In this document: in pieces, positions 35,269 to 43,785 of the stretch
How the letters are laid out: the number at the start of each line of letters is the position of its first letter
How positions within the stretch are numbered: position 1 is the first letter of the stretch
NCBI RefSeq assembly: GCF_040222815.1
Contig: NZ_JAVKCH010000025.1
Location: 62,001 to 126,000, forward strand
DNA from: Imperialibacter sp040222815
GTDB taxonomy: Bacteria; Bacteroidota; Bacteroidia; Cytophagales; Cyclobacteriaceae
Reading direction: 5' to 3'
DNA length: 64,000 bases
The notes under the pieces: generated by a model
Seen by the model: only the letters and a program-made list of their open reading frames with translations
Database searches by the model: none
What the model was told of the DNA's origin: nothing
Translations under genes and position numbers: made by a program

Positions 35269-35290
35269 ATTTGTTTGTTTTAAATTTTCA

Positions 35291-35304
35291 GCCTGACGTC
35301 AGGC
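35291..35304. repeat. Perfect 14-base palindrome between eboC and eboD
   Basis: GCCTGACGTCAGGC reads identically on both strands. It occupies the only sizeable gap (49 bases) in the ebo operon, 13 bases before the eboD ATG. It could be a binding site for a dimeric regulator or form a short stem in the message. Confidence 0.6.
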
Positions 35305-35317
35305 AATTAGCATAGTT

Positions 35318-36487
35318 ATGGAGTTTTTACAACAGTCCTTCAGTGTGAAGTTTGACTACAAAGTGTATTTCACCACAAACCTTTTCGATAGGTCGAACGA
35401 TACACTTTCAAGTTTTCTGAAAGAAAGAATGGAAGAAGGTACCATCCAGAAGGTACTGTTTGTTTTGGATCAGGGAGTAACCGAAGCGCATCCTGGGCTA
35501 CAGGAAAGCATTCAAGACTATTTTGAGACTTTTGATAATATCCATCTCATTCCTGAGACACTAGTCGTGCCGGGTGGTGAAGACGCTAAAAACGACGAGA
35601 GCCTGCTGTATCAGGTAATTGACGCTGTGAATGAACACGGGATCGACCGTCATTCTTATCTGGTGGCTATTGGCGGCGGTGCTGTGCTTGATATGGTCGG
35701 TTATGCAGCCGCTATTTCACACAGAGGCGTTCGTCATATTCGCATTCCAACGACTGTACTTTCTCAAAACGATTCTGGCGTGGGTGTGAAAAATGGCGTC
35801 AATTTCTATCGGAAAAAGAATTTCCTCGGCACATTTGCGCCGCCTGTTGCAGTATTCAATGACTATCATTTTCTTACCACCTTGTCTGATCTCGACTGGC
35901 GGTCAGGGATGTCTGAAGCCGTAAAGGTAGCGCTGATCAAAGACGCTGCCTTCTTTGACTGGATTGAGCACAACGCCACTATGCTTGCAGCCCGTGATAT
36001 GGGGGCCATGAAGTATTTGGTGAAACGGTGTGCTGCACTGCACCTCGACCATATTGCGGGAAAAGATCCCTTTGAGACGGGTTCTTCCAGGCCGCTCGAC
36101 TTCGGTCACTGGAGTGCACACAAACTGGAGGCGCTGGCGGACTTTTCCATCAGGCATGGGGAGGCTGTAGCGATTGGGATTGCCCTCGACACTGTCTATT
36201 CAATGCTTACCAAGCGACTGTCGGAAGCCGATGCCAGGAGAATACTTGTGGTGCTTCAAAATCTTGGTTTCCCTTTGCAGCACCCACTACTTCAGTTTGA
36301 AGAAGGCAATAGCCCGCTACTCGATGGCCTGAATGAGTTCAGAGAGCACCTGGGTGGCAAACTCACCATTATGCTGTTGATAGCCATTGGCACAGGAGAG
36401 GAAGTGCATGAAATGAATGGGGAACTTATTCGTGAGTCCAGTGAATGGCTGGAAAATTATGCTCATCAACAAACGATCAGGCTCTGA
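35318..36487 (+). CDS. eboD: EboD, 3-dehydroquinate-synthase-like sugar phosphate cyclase
   Basis: A 389-residue member of the dehydroquinate synthase superfamily. NAD-binding and active-site segments are visible: VPGGEDAKND, VAIGGGAVLDMVGYAAA, RIPTTVLSQNDSGVGVKNGVNF and KNFLGTFAPP. The zinc ligands are Glu in GMSEAVKVALIKD, His in DFGHWSAHKLE and His in IRHGEAVAIGI. Such enzymes cyclise sugar phosphates to carbocycles; ebo members group near 2-epi-5-epi-valiolone synthase-like cyclases rather than the shikimate enzyme, so the product is likely a cyclitol. A general AroB is expected elsewhere in the genome. It ends two bases before the eboE ATG. Confidence 0.92.
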   Translation: MEFLQQSFSVKFDYKVYFTTNLFDRSNDTLSSFLKERMEEGTIQKVLFVLDQGVTEAHPGLQESIQDYFETFDNIHLIPETLVVPGGEDAKNDESLLYQVIDAVNEHGIDRHSYLVAIGGGAVLDMVGYAAAISHRGVRHIRIPTTVLSQNDSGVGVKNGVNFYRKKNFLGTFAPPVAVFNDYHFLTTLSDLDWRSGMSEAVKVALIKDAAFFDWIEHNATMLAARDMGAMKYLVKRCAALHLDHIAGKDPFETGSSRPLDFGHWSAHKLEALADFSIRHGEAVAIGIALDTVYSMLTKRLSEADARRILVVLQNLGFPLQHPLLQFEEGNSPLLDGLNEFREHLGGKLTIMLLIAIGTGEEVHEMNGELIRESSEWLENYAHQQTIRL

Positions 36488-36489
36488 TT

Positions 36490-37704
36490 ATGAAAACAGA
36501 CTTTGGCTACTTAACCTACTGCTCCAACATACATACCGGCGAAAGCTGGCCAGATCATTTTGCCGCACTCAGGAAGTTCATTCCTTCAGTGAAAGAGAAA
36601 TGTAGCCCAGACCAGCCTTTTGGGATTGGGCTTCGTTTATCTAACGAGGCATCGATCGACCTTGCTAAAGAGGCGTCCATGGCTGAATTTAAAGACTGGC
36701 TGACAACAACCGACAGTTATGTCTTCACCATGAATGGGTTTCCTTACGGTGGTTTTCATAACACCCGTGTGAAAGAGCAGGTACACGCTCCCGACTGGAC
36801 TACCACGGACAGGCTGAGCTACACGATCAGGATGTTCGACATTCTTTCACAACTGCTTCCTGAAGGGATGGAAGGAGGGATTTCTACCTCACCTTTGACG
36901 TATCGCTACTGGCACAAGCCTAAAGACCTCCAAAAGACTTTCGAAGCCACAACGCTGAAAATGATTGAGGTAGCCAAACACCTGAAAAGGCTACATGACA
37001 CGACAGGTCAGCTACTCCATCTTGACATTGAGCCTGAGCCAGACGGCCTTTTGGAGTCTGGACCAGAGTTCATCGACTGGTATGAGGCATACCTGCTTCC
37101 GCTTGGCACATCTGAGCTACAAAAGGCATTTAGTATTTCAGCAGCAGAGGCCGAAGCGACCATCAAGCGCCATGTACAGCTTTGCTACGACGTGTGTCAC
37201 TTTGCAGTCGGTTATGAAAATCATCAGGAAGTGGTCAACAAACTGAAATCCTCGGGCATCAAAACAGGCAAAATTCAGATTAGCGCTGCGCTAAAAGCAC
37301 CTATGGCATCAGGAAAGGCGAGGAATCCAGTGATCGCTGCCTTCAAAGGATTCAACGAGTCAACCTACCTGCATCAGGTAGTGGCCCGAACCCAAAGCGA
37401 TGGTTTTAAACGCTATCCGGATTTGCCAGAAGCTCTCGCTGATGCTGACAATCAGGACATAAAGGAATGGCGTTCTCATTTCCATGTCCCCTTATTTGTC
37501 GAAGACTACGGCGTATTGAAGTCGACACAAGAAGACATTGTGAAGGTGCTTGACCTTCAAAAGGCAAAACCATTCACCAATCATCTTGAAATTGAAACCT
37601 ACACATGGGAGGTGCTCCCGGAAGGTTTGAAATTAGCTATTGATGAATCCATCGTGAGAGAAATGAACTGGGTTACTGATCAGCTAAATACCGAGTTCGA
37701 CTAA
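36490..37704 (+). CDS. eboE: EboE, xylose-isomerase-like TIM-barrel protein
   Basis: From ATG 36490 (two bases after the eboD stop) the protein has 404 residues. An earlier start at 36445 is rejected because it lies inside eboD. The sequence fits a TIM barrel of the sugar-isomerase type: YLTYCSNIHTGESW at the N-terminus, TMNGFPYGGFHNTRVKEQVH, LLHLDIEPEPDGLLE, QLCYDVCHFAVGYE and GKIQISAALKAP, with Glu, Asp and His residues at the ends of successive strands suitable for metal binding. EboE is described in databases as a metabolite traffic protein, and its reaction is unknown. Cytoplasmic, no signal. Confidence 0.88.
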   Translation: MKTDFGYLTYCSNIHTGESWPDHFAALRKFIPSVKEKCSPDQPFGIGLRLSNEASIDLAKEASMAEFKDWLTTTDSYVFTMNGFPYGGFHNTRVKEQVHAPDWTTTDRLSYTIRMFDILSQLLPEGMEGGISTSPLTYRYWHKPKDLQKTFEATTLKMIEVAKHLKRLHDTTGQLLHLDIEPEPDGLLESGPEFIDWYEAYLLPLGTSELQKAFSISAAEAEATIKRHVQLCYDVCHFAVGYENHQEVVNKLKSSGIKTGKIQISAALKAPMASGKARNPVIAAFKGFNESTYLHQVVARTQSDGFKRYPDLPEALADADNQDIKEWRSHFHVPLFVEDYGVLKSTQEDIVKVLDLQKAKPFTNHLEIETYTWEVLPEGLKLAIDESIVREMNWVTDQLNTEFD

Positions 37705-37711
37705 GTAGCAA

Positions 37712-39064
37712 ATGAAAAAAGCCGTCGTTATTGATATTGTAGGGCTATCGGCACACCTGATAGGAGAGCAAACACCATTTCTTCAAGAGTATTTAAAGGG
37801 AAGGCACGTTCAATCCATTGTGCCTATGCTGCCTGCGGTTACCACTTCTGTACAGTCGACCTATGTCACCGGCAAATGGCCGTCTGAAACGGGTATCGTT
37901 GGCAATGGCTGGTACGATCATCAGGATTCGGAAATAAAGTTCTGGAAGCAGTCGAATAAACTGGTAGCCGGAGAGAAAATATGGGAGAGGGCGAAGAAAG
38001 TTGATCCTTCGTTTACCTGCTCCAAAATGTTCTGGTGGTACAACATGTACTCATCGGCCGACTATTCTGTGACACCAAGGCCGCAGTACTTAGCCGATGG
38101 GAGGAAAATGCCTGATTGCTACACCCAACCAGCTGGGCTTAGGGATGAACTGCAAAAGGAGCTGGGCCAATTTCCCTTGTTTCAGTTTTGGGGGCCTGGT
38201 GCCAATATCAAGTCCACCCAGTGGATTGCTGATGCTTCCATTTTCACAGACCGGCGATATGACCCCACGCTGACCCTTATTTATTTACCTCACCTCGACT
38301 ACTGCTTACAAAAATTTGGCCCCGACTTCGAGTTGGTAGGAAAGGAGCTCACCGAAATTGACCAGGTTATAAAAGGGCTGGTGGACTACTACACAAAAAA
38401 GAAGGCCAGCATTATTCTGTTGTCAGAATACGGCATAAGCCCGGTGAGCAGGCCTGTTCATATCAATAGGTTGCTTCGCAAAAAAGGTCTTCTGAGTGTC
38501 CGGGAGGAAAGGGGCCTGGAGTTACTGGATGCTGGTGCCTCGAAAGCATTTGCCGTAGCCGACCATCAAGTTGCACACATTTATGTCAACGATCCATCGG
38601 TAATGGAAGAGGTAAAACGGCTGGCCGAAGCTACTCAGGGAGTGAGTTTGGTGTTGGACAAAGCCCAGCAAAAGAAACATCATATTAACCACGAAAGATC
38701 TGGTGACCTCGTGCTCATCGCCGACGAGCATAGTTGGTTCACTTACTATTTTTGGCTCGACGATGTTAAAGCACCTGACTACGCCAGGGCTGTTGACATC
38801 CACAAAAAGCCAGGCTACGACCCAGTCGAGATGTTTATGAGCTCGAAGCTCAGGGCAGGGTATAAGCTGCTTCGCAAAAAGATGGGCTTTCGCTATGTGA
38901 TGGACGTTATTCCGCTGGATGCCAATTTGATCAGGGGCTCCCATGGAAGCCCCTTCGTTGACAAGAAATACCATCCAATACTTATAACTGACAAAAAAGT
39001 AAGCGATTCTTCAATACCAGCCACATCTGTGCACGACATTATCTGGCAATCGCTCAATACCTGA
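37712..39064 (+). CDS. eboF: EboF, alkaline-phosphatase-superfamily nucleotide pyrophosphatase/phosphodiesterase
   Basis: A 450-residue protein of the nucleotide pyrophosphatase/phosphodiesterase group. The N-terminal VVIDIVGLSAHLIGEQTPFL is the metal-binding strand, and the nucleophile Thr lies in PAVTTSVQSTYVTGKWPSE, followed by GIVGNGWYD. Later metal-binding residues are in IYLPHLDYCLQKFG (Asp, His) and SEYGI, and HGSP near the C-terminus supplies the last histidine. No signal peptide, so it acts in the cytoplasm. It is the last ebo gene and its stop lies two bases from the convergent acyl-CoA dehydrogenase stop. No terminator is visible in between. Confidence 0.88.
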   Translation: MKKAVVIDIVGLSAHLIGEQTPFLQEYLKGRHVQSIVPMLPAVTTSVQSTYVTGKWPSETGIVGNGWYDHQDSEIKFWKQSNKLVAGEKIWERAKKVDPSFTCSKMFWWYNMYSSADYSVTPRPQYLADGRKMPDCYTQPAGLRDELQKELGQFPLFQFWGPGANIKSTQWIADASIFTDRRYDPTLTLIYLPHLDYCLQKFGPDFELVGKELTEIDQVIKGLVDYYTKKKASIILLSEYGISPVSRPVHINRLLRKKGLLSVREERGLELLDAGASKAFAVADHQVAHIYVNDPSVMEEVKRLAEATQGVSLVLDKAQQKKHHINHERSGDLVLIADEHSWFTYYFWLDDVKAPDYARAVDIHKKPGYDPVEMFMSSKLRAGYKLLRKKMGFRYVMDVIPLDANLIRGSHGSPFVDKKYHPILITDKKVSDSSIPATSVHDIIWQSLNT

Positions 39065-39066
39065 GC

Positions 39067-41385
39067 TTAGCTGTTTCTCACGGCAATGGGTGCTGACAGC
39101 AAAGTGTCAGGAATTCCAAAAGCGTCCGTGAGTGCTACGGCGTTTTGCCTTACTTCCAGGCAAAGTGTATTCACTAGCTGACGAATCGCCTTGGTTTTGG
39201 CACCAGCCATATAGTCCGCTTCCAGGTACCAGCCTTTGTGTTTCTCTATTTGGGACAAGGCAAATAACTGACAAAGCTTGGTAAGGATATGCTTGCTGCC
39301 TTCATCAGTTACTTCGCTAATCTTCTCCTGAAACTGTTCCAGAATAATTCTTTCGATGTAAGCATGCCCGACCATTACCAGGTGGTACTGGCATTGATTG
39401 AAAGCGTCGAAAGAGTCCATTCCCTGATCGATGTAATGCTTCAGTCGCTTGGCAGAAGATGCCAGAATGCTTTTTTCCCGGTACCTGAATGCTGCCAGGT
39501 GAAACTCTGAATCCAGCAGGTGTTCTTTGTCAGTGTTTCTGATGGTAATGGGGTTCATTTCCTGAATACTCACCTTGGCCTGGTCGGTCACGTAGTTCAG
39601 CATGCCGAACAGGTTCATGTGACCAAACTCCTGCCTGAATTCAGAAAGTCTGCTCTTTGCCACTAGCTGCATCAGTACTGTGTTGTCTCCTTCGAAAGTG
39701 GTGTAAATCTCTGTGTCATTTTTCAAAGCGGCGATGCGGTTTTCAGCTAAATAGCCTTTGCCCCCAAGTGCTTCTCTGCATTCTTGCAGGCTGGCAGTTG
39801 CATTCCATGTCGCCCACGACTTTAGCCCGGCGGCCAGTGCTTCTATCTCCTGCATATCTTCTTCCGTTCTTTTAAGGAACCGTTGTGTAAGATACTGAAG
39901 GGAGAAATGCAACGCATAAGCATTGGAAAGGAGTGGCATGAGGCGGCGCTGATGTGTGCGGTAGTTGAGGATGGGAACCTCTGTACCACCTTCAGGCCCG
40001 AATTGTCTTCTGCCATCGGCATATCGAATAGCAATAGTAAGCCCGGATTTCGTGGCGCTTAGCCCAGAGCGGGGAATGCCGATTCTGCCGCCCACGAGAG
40101 TCCCAAGCATGGTAAAGAACCGGCGATTGTCGCTGCTGATTGGGCTCGCAAATTGTCCTTGTTCATCTATGCTGGCAAAGCGATCCAGCATGCTTTCTTT
40201 TGGAATCACGACATTGTCGAAACGTATCACCCCGTTATCGACGCCGTTCAAGCCCATCTTTCTGCCGCAATCTTTAATTGTCACCCCCTGGTGCATGGCG
40301 CCCTTTTTGTCTCGTAGGGGAACAACAAAGGCGCTGACGCCATAGTCGGTTCCCTCGATGATAAGCTTGGCGAATACCGTAGCCATTTGGCCATGCAGTG
40401 CTGCGTTGCCAATGTACTCCTTCTGGGCTTTGGGGTTGGGTGTGTGAATGGTGATCTTGCCCGATTTGTGATCATAGGTGGCAGTAGTCTCAATACCCTT
40501 TACATTTGAACCATGGCCTGTTTCTGTCATTGCAAAGCAGCCAGGGAGGTTGAGCGTACCCGCATCAGCCAGGTACTTTTTATGGTGCTTTTCTGTGCCC
40601 AGAAAATAGATACTCATGCCAAAAAGCCCAAATTGTACTCCAAACTTGATCACCATGCTCAGGTCGTGGTAGCTAAGTGTTTCCATGATGGTGAAATAGC
40701 CTTCCATGTCATCAGCGCCACCAAACTCTTTAGGGTAGGCACGGTTTCCATAGCCCTGCGAGGCAAGGATTTTGCACCAATGGAGTACTTTTTCCCGGTA
40801 TTCTGTGAGGTCTCCCGTGTCCGGGTATTTGAACTCGGGGTCGGATAGGAGTGTCTTCACTTTGGTGATGAGGGCAGCTTGATCACCATCCAAAATTGCC
40901 CTGAGGTTATCAACCGAAAAGGTTTTCTCAGATGCTAATGTTTCAGCTTCCGTAGCAGCCCGGTCGTTGGACGCCAGGTGGAAGGCTGACTCTCTGCTTA
41001 TAATTCCTAAAGCATCCTCAATATCCCGCAATGGCTGCTGAGCGTTCTGAAAGGCCACCTCATCCCGGCCAATACTGTTAAGCTCTGCAAGCTTATTGCC
41101 AATGTCCACAAGGCTGGTTTTCATTTCGGGCGACAGCTCCTGGGAAATTCGTTTTATTTCTGTTAGCCAGCTTTTTATCTCGTTAGGAGACGGCGGCTTA
41201 GCAGGGTTCAGGTAAGACAGCAGCAATTCCCTTTCCTCGGTTTTCAGCCACGACTGCTTGTTAATCAAACTTTGGATATTTTTTATCTCACTTGGCGTAA
41301 GTACGTCATCTGCCCATACCATGTAAAACATGGGAAGGAAAGAATACAGAGATGGATTGGCTTTGAGTAGGGGGGAATTGATCAT
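39067..41385 (-). CDS. Acyl-CoA dehydrogenase with N-terminal helical domain
   Basis: A 772-residue flavoprotein, longer than the usual 380-600 residues of acyl-CoA dehydrogenases. Residues about 1-150 form an extra all-helical region whose start (YMVWADDVLTPSEIKNIQSL) looks TerB- or EF-hand-like. The core begins with GYGNRAYPKEFGGADDMEGY, followed by CFAMTETGHGSNVKG (flavin- and substrate-binding), GMNGVD-type GLNGVDNGVIRFDNV, and EALGGKGYLAENRI / FEGDNTVLMQLVAK near the active site, a pattern shared with peroxisomal acyl-CoA oxidases. It oxidises acyl-CoA in fatty-acid degradation. Convergent with eboF. Confidence 0.9.
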   Translation of the reverse strand: MINSPLLKANPSLYSFLPMFYMVWADDVLTPSEIKNIQSLINKQSWLKTEERELLLSYLNPAKPPSPNEIKSWLTEIKRISQELSPEMKTSLVDIGNKLAELNSIGRDEVAFQNAQQPLRDIEDALGIISRESAFHLASNDRAATEAETLASEKTFSVDNLRAILDGDQAALITKVKTLLSDPEFKYPDTGDLTEYREKVLHWCKILASQGYGNRAYPKEFGGADDMEGYFTIMETLSYHDLSMVIKFGVQFGLFGMSIYFLGTEKHHKKYLADAGTLNLPGCFAMTETGHGSNVKGIETTATYDHKSGKITIHTPNPKAQKEYIGNAALHGQMATVFAKLIIEGTDYGVSAFVVPLRDKKGAMHQGVTIKDCGRKMGLNGVDNGVIRFDNVVIPKESMLDRFASIDEQGQFASPISSDNRRFFTMLGTLVGGRIGIPRSGLSATKSGLTIAIRYADGRRQFGPEGGTEVPILNYRTHQRRLMPLLSNAYALHFSLQYLTQRFLKRTEEDMQEIEALAAGLKSWATWNATASLQECREALGGKGYLAENRIAALKNDTEIYTTFEGDNTVLMQLVAKSRLSEFRQEFGHMNLFGMLNYVTDQAKVSIQEMNPITIRNTDKEHLLDSEFHLAAFRYREKSILASSAKRLKHYIDQGMDSFDAFNQCQYHLVMVGHAYIERIILEQFQEKISEVTDEGSKHILTKLCQLFALSQIEKHKGWYLEADYMAGAKTKAIRQLVNTLCLEVRQNAVALTDAFGIPDTLLSAPIAVRNS

Positions 41386-41515
41386 GGGTGTTATTGTTTG
41401 TCTAAATTTTACTCTTTAAAAGTTTTAAAACAATGATAATTTGGTTCAGCATTTGCTTTTAGTCACCGGGCTTCCCAAAAAGGCCATGAAAGATTTTGAC
41501 CTTTCGAAAAAAGAG

Positions 41516-41547
41516 TTGTTCAATACAACTAGAGATTGATTAGTTTG
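41516..41547 (+). promoter_or_regulatory. Putative promoter of the S9 peptidase gene
   Basis: TTG at 41516-41518 and TTAGTTTG at 41540-41547 resemble the -33 and -7 elements of the phylum, with 21 bases between and one mismatch to TAnnTTTG. The coding ATG is at 41570. Pattern evidence only. Confidence 0.35.
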
Positions 41548-41569
41548 ATTCAACTAACTCTAACAAACC

Positions 41570-43687
41570 ATGAAACTATTTGTTAAGATCGTTTTGTTTC
41601 TTTTGCCATACTGCTTGTCAGCAGCAAACATTCAAGCGCAATCATACTCTTTCGAATCTGTCAAATCCTATCCGTTTCCGGCCGATATGACCTCGTCTGC
41701 CACGGGTAGCAAGATAGCATGGACTTTTAACGAACAAGGGCAAAGAAACATCTATGTAGCCGAAGGCCCCGATTTCAAAGCAAGAAAGCTTACGATGTAC
41801 AACGACGACAGTGGACAGGAAATATCGAGCCTGACAGTGACTGCTGATGGCCAATGGGTAGTTTATGTGAGAGGGGGGGACCATGGTTCCAATTGGGACG
41901 ATGATGCGCCGGTGAATACCTCTTTCCTTCCGGAGCCCCCACAAGTTCAGATTTGGAGCATCCCATTTGCAGGCGGAGAGCCAAAAATGCTGGCGGATGG
42001 GGATTTACCTTCTGTCTCACCAAACTCGAAAACGGTAGCTTATGTTAAGGGTGGACAGATATTGTCAGTACCCATCGACGGCACTGCCAAAGGCGAGGCG
42101 CTGTTTACTGCAAGAGGAAGGAATGGCAGTATTACATGGTCACCTGATGGAACGAAAATGGCTTTTGTCTCCCATAGGGGCGATCATTCATTTGTGGGAG
42201 TTTTTACCAACAAGGAAACGCCGATTACTTGGCTGGCCCCTTCTTTCAATTTTGACAGATCTCCAGATTGGTCGCCGGATGGCACAAGAATTGTTTTTGT
42301 TCGTACACCAGGTGCAGGTGGCGCACCCGACTCGATACTGGCAAGAAAGCATCGCCCGTGGGCCATTTGGTCAGCTGATGTATCAACTGCTCAGGCCAAA
42401 AAGCTTTGGGAAGCACCCAAAACGCTGGCTGGCTCAACACCCAACACTCACGGCGGCACCAACCTACATTGGGCAGCAAAAGGCAAAATCGTATTCATGT
42501 CGTACATGGATGGCTGGCCTCATATGTATTCCATGCCTGAAGCAGGCGGCGAGCCTATGCTGCTTACACCCGGAAACTTCATGGCAGAGCATGTGAGCGT
42601 TAGCAGTGATCGTGCAACATTATTGTTTAGCGGGAATACAGGCCCCGACCCACTCGATCTCGACAGGCGTCATGCAGTTCAGGTGTCGGTGGACAAGGCC
42701 GATATGAAGGTGCTTACCCCCGGGAGCGGCGTTGAGTGGACACCCGTAATGACCGGCGACGGCAAGAGCATAGCAATGATCAGCGCAACAGCACAACGGC
42801 CGCCACTTCCGGCTATTTTAACGGCCAATGGAGGGAAAATAAAACTGCTGGCTGAAGACCGGATTCCTTCCGGGTTTCCTACAAAAAGTCTTGTGACACC
42901 AACGCAAGCGGTGTTTACATCTGAGGACGGATTTACCATCCACGGTCAGCTATTTACACCGGCCAATAGGCCAGCCAAAGGCCCTGCAATCATCTATGTT
43001 CATGGTGGGCCGCCAAGGCAAATGTTGCTCGGATGGCATTACTCGGATTATTATACCAATGGCTATGCTACCAACCAATACCTGGCCAGCCTTGGCTTCA
43101 CTGTGTTGGTGGTTAACTATCGACTAGGTATCGGTTATGGCTACGAATTTCACAACCCGGCAGATGCAGGTACCTGGGGAGCCAGTGAATACAAAGACAT
43201 TAAGGCTGCGGGGCTTTGGCTCGGCAAGCAGCCAGGAATTGATGCATCAAAGATTGGCATTTACGGTGGGTCATACGGCGGCTATTTGACGGCCATGGCA
43301 CTGGGACGAAACTCCGATATTTTTGCCGCTGGTGTTGATATTCACGGTGTGCATGAGAGAACGACTGGGAGGATCGGAGATATCCTGTACCCCGACCAAT
43401 ATGAGAAGGCACCAGATGCCGAGAAGGCGGCCCAAGTGGCCTGGGAATCTTCTCCGACATCGACAATTGGTGGCTGGACTTCGCCAGTGCTGATTATCCA
43501 TGGTGATGATGACCGAAATGTCCGTTTTAGCCAAAGTACTGATTTGGTGCAGCGTCTGCTTGAAAAAGGAGTGGAGATGGAAACCATCGTCATAGTCGAC
43601 GATACCCACCATTGGATGAAGCATGGAAACTCCTTAAAAGCAGGAAAAGCGACGGCCGATTTCTTCGTTAGGAAGTTAATGAAGTAA
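41570..43687 (+). CDS. S9-family prolyl oligopeptidase (acylaminoacyl/dipeptidyl peptidase type)
   Basis: A 705-residue exported protein with a signal peptide (MKLFVKIVLFLLPYCLSAA). Residues about 30-430 form a TolB-like beta-propeller with repeats such as SITWSPDGTKMAFVSHRG and SPDWSPDGTRIVFVRT. The C-terminal alpha/beta-hydrolase domain (about 450-705) has the nucleophile Ser in GIYGGSYGGYLTA, an Asp in HGDDDRNVRF and the His in DDTHHWMKHG, and PAIIYVHGGPPRQM forms the oxyanion region. It cleaves short peptides in the periplasm, probably for nutrient uptake. Single gene with its own likely promoter. Confidence 0.95.
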   Translation: MKLFVKIVLFLLPYCLSAANIQAQSYSFESVKSYPFPADMTSSATGSKIAWTFNEQGQRNIYVAEGPDFKARKLTMYNDDSGQEISSLTVTADGQWVVYVRGGDHGSNWDDDAPVNTSFLPEPPQVQIWSIPFAGGEPKMLADGDLPSVSPNSKTVAYVKGGQILSVPIDGTAKGEALFTARGRNGSITWSPDGTKMAFVSHRGDHSFVGVFTNKETPITWLAPSFNFDRSPDWSPDGTRIVFVRTPGAGGAPDSILARKHRPWAIWSADVSTAQAKKLWEAPKTLAGSTPNTHGGTNLHWAAKGKIVFMSYMDGWPHMYSMPEAGGEPMLLTPGNFMAEHVSVSSDRATLLFSGNTGPDPLDLDRRHAVQVSVDKADMKVLTPGSGVEWTPVMTGDGKSIAMISATAQRPPLPAILTANGGKIKLLAEDRIPSGFPTKSLVTPTQAVFTSEDGFTIHGQLFTPANRPAKGPAIIYVHGGPPRQMLLGWHYSDYYTNGYATNQYLASLGFTVLVVNYRLGIGYGYEFHNPADAGTWGASEYKDIKAAGLWLGKQPGIDASKIGIYGGSYGGYLTAMALGRNSDIFAAGVDIHGVHERTTGRIGDILYPDQYEKAPDAEKAAQVAWESSPTSTIGGWTSPVLIIHGDDDRNVRFSQSTDLVQRLLEKGVEMETIVIVDDTHHWMKHGNSLKAGKATADFFVRKLMK

Positions 43688-43785
43688 GATAGTCTACTAT
43701 AATAGTTAATATTTTTATTGCTAAGGGTATGTATTTAGTTTCCGGTTTATGAAGTAAAGATTTTTAAAATATTTACTTTTAACCA

